This document shows positions 61,767 through 64,000 of a DNA stretch of 64,000 nt, piece by piece. Each line of letters begins with the position of its first letter. Within the stretch, counting starts at the first letter, position 1. The DNA is from Bradyrhizobium sp. U87765 SZCCT0048. GTDB taxonomy: Bacteria > Pseudomonadota > Alphaproteobacteria > Rhizobiales > Xanthobacteraceae. The position numbers and the translations under genes were made by a program. The notes beneath the pieces are model-generated. The model searched no databases. It was given only the letters and a program-made list of their open reading frames with translations, and was not told where the DNA came from. The stretch is taken from positions 1,488,001 to 1,552,000 of the forward strand of contig NZ_JAFCMM010000001.1 of NCBI RefSeq assembly GCF_018131225.1. Reading direction: 5' to 3'.

Positions 61767-63872
61767 ATGAACGCAACCGCCAAGATCGCCATCCGGCACT
61801 CCACCTGCCCGCATGACTGCCCGTCCGCCTGTGGGCTCGACGTCGAGGTGATCGATGGCTCGACCATCGGCCGCGTCCGCGGCTCGAAACGCCAGACCTA
61901 CACATCCGGCGTGGTCTGCGCCAAGGTCGCGCGCTATGCCGAGCGCATCCATCATCCCGAGCGGCTGATGCACCCGCTGCGCCGCACCGGCCCGAAGGGC
62001 TCCGGCCAGTTCGCCCGCATCTCCTGGGACGAGGCGCTCGACGAAATCGCACAGCGCTTCGATGCCGCCGAGCGCGCGTTCGGCGCCGAGTCGGTGTGGC
62101 CCTATTACTATGCCGGCACCATGGGCCTGGTGATGCGCGACGGCATCAACCGCCTCGCCCATGTGAAGAAGTATTCGCGCTTCTACTCGACGATCTGCTC
62201 GACCATCGCCTGGGCCGGCTATGCCGCCGGCACCGGTCGCGTCTCCGGCGTCGATCCCCGCGAGATGGTGAAGTCGGATCTGATCGTGATCTGGGGCACC
62301 AACCCGGTGTCGACCCAGGTCAACGTCATGACCCACGCCTCCCGCGCCCGCAAGGAACGCGGCGCGCAGGTCGCCGTCATCGACGTCTACGACAACGAGA
62401 CGATGAAGCAGGCCGATATCAAGATCATCGTGCGGCCAGGCACCGACGGCGCCTTCGCCTGTGGCGTGATGCATGTGCTGTTTCGCGACAACCTCGCGGA
62501 TCGCGCCTATCTCGCCGCCTACACCGACTGCCCGGACGAACTGGAAGCTCATCTCGCCAGCCGAACGCCGGAATGGGCCTCCGCAATCTGTGGCGTGCCG
62601 GTCGCCGAGATCGAGGCGTTCGCGCGGCTCATCGGCACGACCCCGCGCACCTTCTTCCGCCTCGGCTACGGCTTCACCCGCAGCCGCAACGGCGCGGCGC
62701 AGATGCATGCCGCGCTGTGCGTGCCGGCGGTGACCGGCGCCTGGCAGCACGAAGGCGGCGGCGCGTTCTTCAACAATGGCGCGATCTGGGGCTTCAACAC
62801 CACGCTGATCGAGGGCAAGGACGCAACCATCGGCCTCACCACCCGCCAGCTCGACCAGTCCAAGATCGGCCGCGTGCTCACCGGCGATGCCGAGGCGCTG
62901 GCGCACGGGCCACCGGTCAAGGCGATGCTGATCCAGAGCACCAACCCGGTGACGGTGGCGCCGGAGCAGACCTTGGTGCGGCAGGGATTTGCGCGCGAGG
63001 ATCTGTTCGTCGCCGTGCACGAGCAGTTCATGACCGAGACGGCGCAGATGGCCGACATCGTCCTGCCGGCGACCATGTTCATGGAGCATGACGACATCTA
63101 TTACGGCAGCGGCCATCAGTATATCTCGCTGGGCATGAAGCTGATCGATCCGCCCGGCGAGTGCCGCTCCAACCACGAGGTGATCCAGGGTATCGCGCAG
63201 CGCGTCGGCGCCGAACACCGCGCCTTCGGCATGACCTCGCGCGCGATCATCGACGAGACGCTGAAGACCAGCGGCCATGGTGAACTCGCCGCGCTCGAGG
63301 CCGAGACCTGGCGCGACGTGCAGCCGGATTTCCGCGCCGCGCACTTCCTCGACGGCTTCGGCCATGCCGACGGCAAATTCCATTTCAAGGCCGACTGGGC
63401 CAGCGTGAAGGTGCCGCGCAACCGGCCGATGGGCCCGCTCAGCGACATGCCGTCCCTGCCCGACCACTGGGCGATCATCGAGAACGCCGACGAGGCCTAT
63501 CCCTTCCGCCTCGCCACCAGCCCGGCGCGCAGCTATCTCAACACTAGCTTCACCGAGACGCCGTCGTCGCAGGCGCGCGAGGGTGAGCCGACCGTGATGA
63601 TTCATCCGGTCGACGCCGACAAGCTCGCCATCGCCGACGGCGAGATGGTGACGCTCGGCAGCCCGCGCGGCGAGACGACGCTCAAGGCGAAGATCTTTGA
63701 CGGCCTGCGCCCGGGTGTGCTGGTCGCGGAATCGATCCACCCCAACCGCACCCATGCGGGCGGCCGCGGCATCAATACACTGACCAGCGCCGACGCGGTG
63801 GCGCCGTTCGGCGGCGCCGCCTTCCACGACAACAAGGTGTGGCTGAAGAAGCTGGTGGCAGCGGCGTCCTGA
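61767..63872 (+). CDS. Molybdopterin-dependent oxidoreductase (DMSO reductase family) with Fe-S site
   Basis: 701 residues from the ATG at 61767. The N-terminal CPHDCPSACGL plus a later Cys in GVVCAKV gives the four cysteines of a [4Fe-4S] cluster. Domain blocks include WDEALDEIAQRFD, WGTNPVSTQ and IVLPATMFMEHDD, and a C-terminal dinucleotide-binding domain ends with MIHPVDADKLAIADGEMVTL. There is no Tat signal peptide, so it is probably cytosolic. No small subunit, NapD/TorD-type chaperone or quinol-linked partner is encoded next to it, so its electron partner is unclear. Upstream ATG at 61701 would add 22 residues without a ribosome site. Confidence 0.88.
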   Translation: MNATAKIAIRHSTCPHDCPSACGLDVEVIDGSTIGRVRGSKRQTYTSGVVCAKVARYAERIHHPERLMHPLRRTGPKGSGQFARISWDEALDEIAQRFDAAERAFGAESVWPYYYAGTMGLVMRDGINRLAHVKKYSRFYSTICSTIAWAGYAAGTGRVSGVDPREMVKSDLIVIWGTNPVSTQVNVMTHASRARKERGAQVAVIDVYDNETMKQADIKIIVRPGTDGAFACGVMHVLFRDNLADRAYLAAYTDCPDELEAHLASRTPEWASAICGVPVAEIEAFARLIGTTPRTFFRLGYGFTRSRNGAAQMHAALCVPAVTGAWQHEGGGAFFNNGAIWGFNTTLIEGKDATIGLTTRQLDQSKIGRVLTGDAEALAHGPPVKAMLIQSTNPVTVAPEQTLVRQGFAREDLFVAVHEQFMTETAQMADIVLPATMFMEHDDIYYGSGHQYISLGMKLIDPPGECRSNHEVIQGIAQRVGAEHRAFGMTSRAIIDETLKTSGHGELAALEAETWRDVQPDFRAAHFLDGFGHADGKFHFKADWASVKVPRNRPMGPLSDMPSLPDHWAIIENADEAYPFRLATSPARSYLNTSFTETPSSQAREGEPTVMIHPVDADKLAIADGEMVTLGSPRGETTLKAKIFDGLRPGVLVAESIHPNRTHAGGRGINTLTSADAVAPFGGAAFHDNKVWLKKLVAAAS

Positions 63873-63971
63873 CAAGGACGCCTCTCACCGCTACTCCGCC
63901 GTTCTCCCTTTTCCCTCGCGCTGCGGCCGTTCGCTCCGCCGCGCCGTTTCGATGAGACCTGGACCTTCACG

Positions 63972-64000
63972 ATGAGCCGTTTCTGGAGCCCCCTGACGCA
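63972..64000 (+). CDS. Start of a CDS cut by the window edge, possibly histidinol-phosphate aminotransferase
   Basis: Only the first 9 codons after the ATG at 63972 are present (MSRFWSPLT). That opening matches my memory of HisC proteins in Bradyrhizobium-type genomes. No ribosome site better than a weak GGACC is seen upstream. A hairpin GGCGTCCT/AGGACGCC at 63863-63882 lies on the stop of the previous gene but lacks a U-tract. Confidence 0.35.

Noticed and set aside
60840..63875. A 1011-codon open frame on the minus strand opposite the molybdopterin gene
   Set aside because: It is an antisense shadow with His/Arg/Gly-rich low-complexity sequence and no recognisable motif, while the plus frame has a full family pattern.
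63863..63882. Hairpin GGCGTCCT/AGGACGCC at the end of the molybdopterin gene as a terminator
   Set aside because: It overlaps the stop codon and lacks a U-tract, so I do not call it a terminator.
1..64000. CRISPR arrays, tRNA or rRNA genes, integrases, transposases, plasmid or phage origins
   Set aside because: No periodic direct repeats with spacers, no recognisable tRNA cloverleaf or rRNA core, and no integrase or transposase motif was seen.

Overview
The window is a GC-rich chromosomal segment that reads like a soil or root-associated alphaproteobacterium of the Bradyrhizobium/Rhodopseudomonas type. The reasons are strong G/C third-position bias, dense operons of ABC importers with catabolic enzymes, many small regulators next to the genes they probably control, tandem glycine riboswitches, and palindromic intergenic repeats of the kind common in that group. 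The taxonomic call is inference. I see no rRNA or tRNA gene, CRISPR array, integrase, transposase or phage gene; this is metabolic chromosome rather than a mobile island.

Layout, left part. 1-9317 (minus strand) is one catabolic block: an IlvD/Edd sugar-acid dehydratase, a TetR regulator, a NitT/TauT-type ABC importer, an enolase-superfamily enzyme, a Gfo/Idh/MocA dehydrogenase and a DUF993 (DHDPS-like) lyase cut by the window edge. The enzyme set matches a non-phosphorylating sugar/sugar-acid route (dehydrogenase, dehydratases, 2-keto-3-deoxy-acid aldolase), but the importer family is unusual for sugars. 9670-13988 is an RND efflux adaptor plus pump. 14082-20589 holds small regulatory units: a GNAT protein, a DUF1127 protein, a LysR regulator, a MarR-crotonase pair with a perfect 20-bp palindrome, an EamA exporter divergent from a MocR regulator, and an acyl-CoA thioesterase.

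Middle part. 20984-26378 is a five-gene operon behind a sigma-54-type promoter: a BMP-family importer (binding protein, two permeases, double ATPase) with a cysteine hydrolase closely resembling biuret amidohydrolase, which suggests nitrogen scavenging. 26395-33117 is the predicted and experimentally obscure ATP-grasp/alpha-E/transglutaminase peptide-ligase system, with a double-zinc-ribbon HETGH metallopeptidase diverging from it. 34598-49493 is a peptide/amino-acid acquisition region: an amidase, two paralogous family-5 binding proteins, an M20 carboxypeptidase, a DadA-like FAD dehydrogenase, a complete Dpp-like importer, an M81 (MlrC-like) peptidase and an M20 amidohydrolase. Two near-duplicate promoter plus tandem-glycine-riboswitch modules sit in front of one binding protein and the FAD enzyme, so the region appears to respond to glycine.

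Right part. 49593-63872 holds an acyl-CoA ligase, a second RND system under its own TetR repressor, an apparently N-terminally truncated CvpA-like gene, a class V aminotransferase, two crotonase-fold enzymes (one hydratase-like, one PaaG-like), an Lrp regulator, an SDR and a solitary molybdopterin oxidoreductase. The window ends a few codons into what may be hisC. Coordinates were fixed by reading start codons and ribosome-binding sites; functions come from motifs and family knowledge, not searches.
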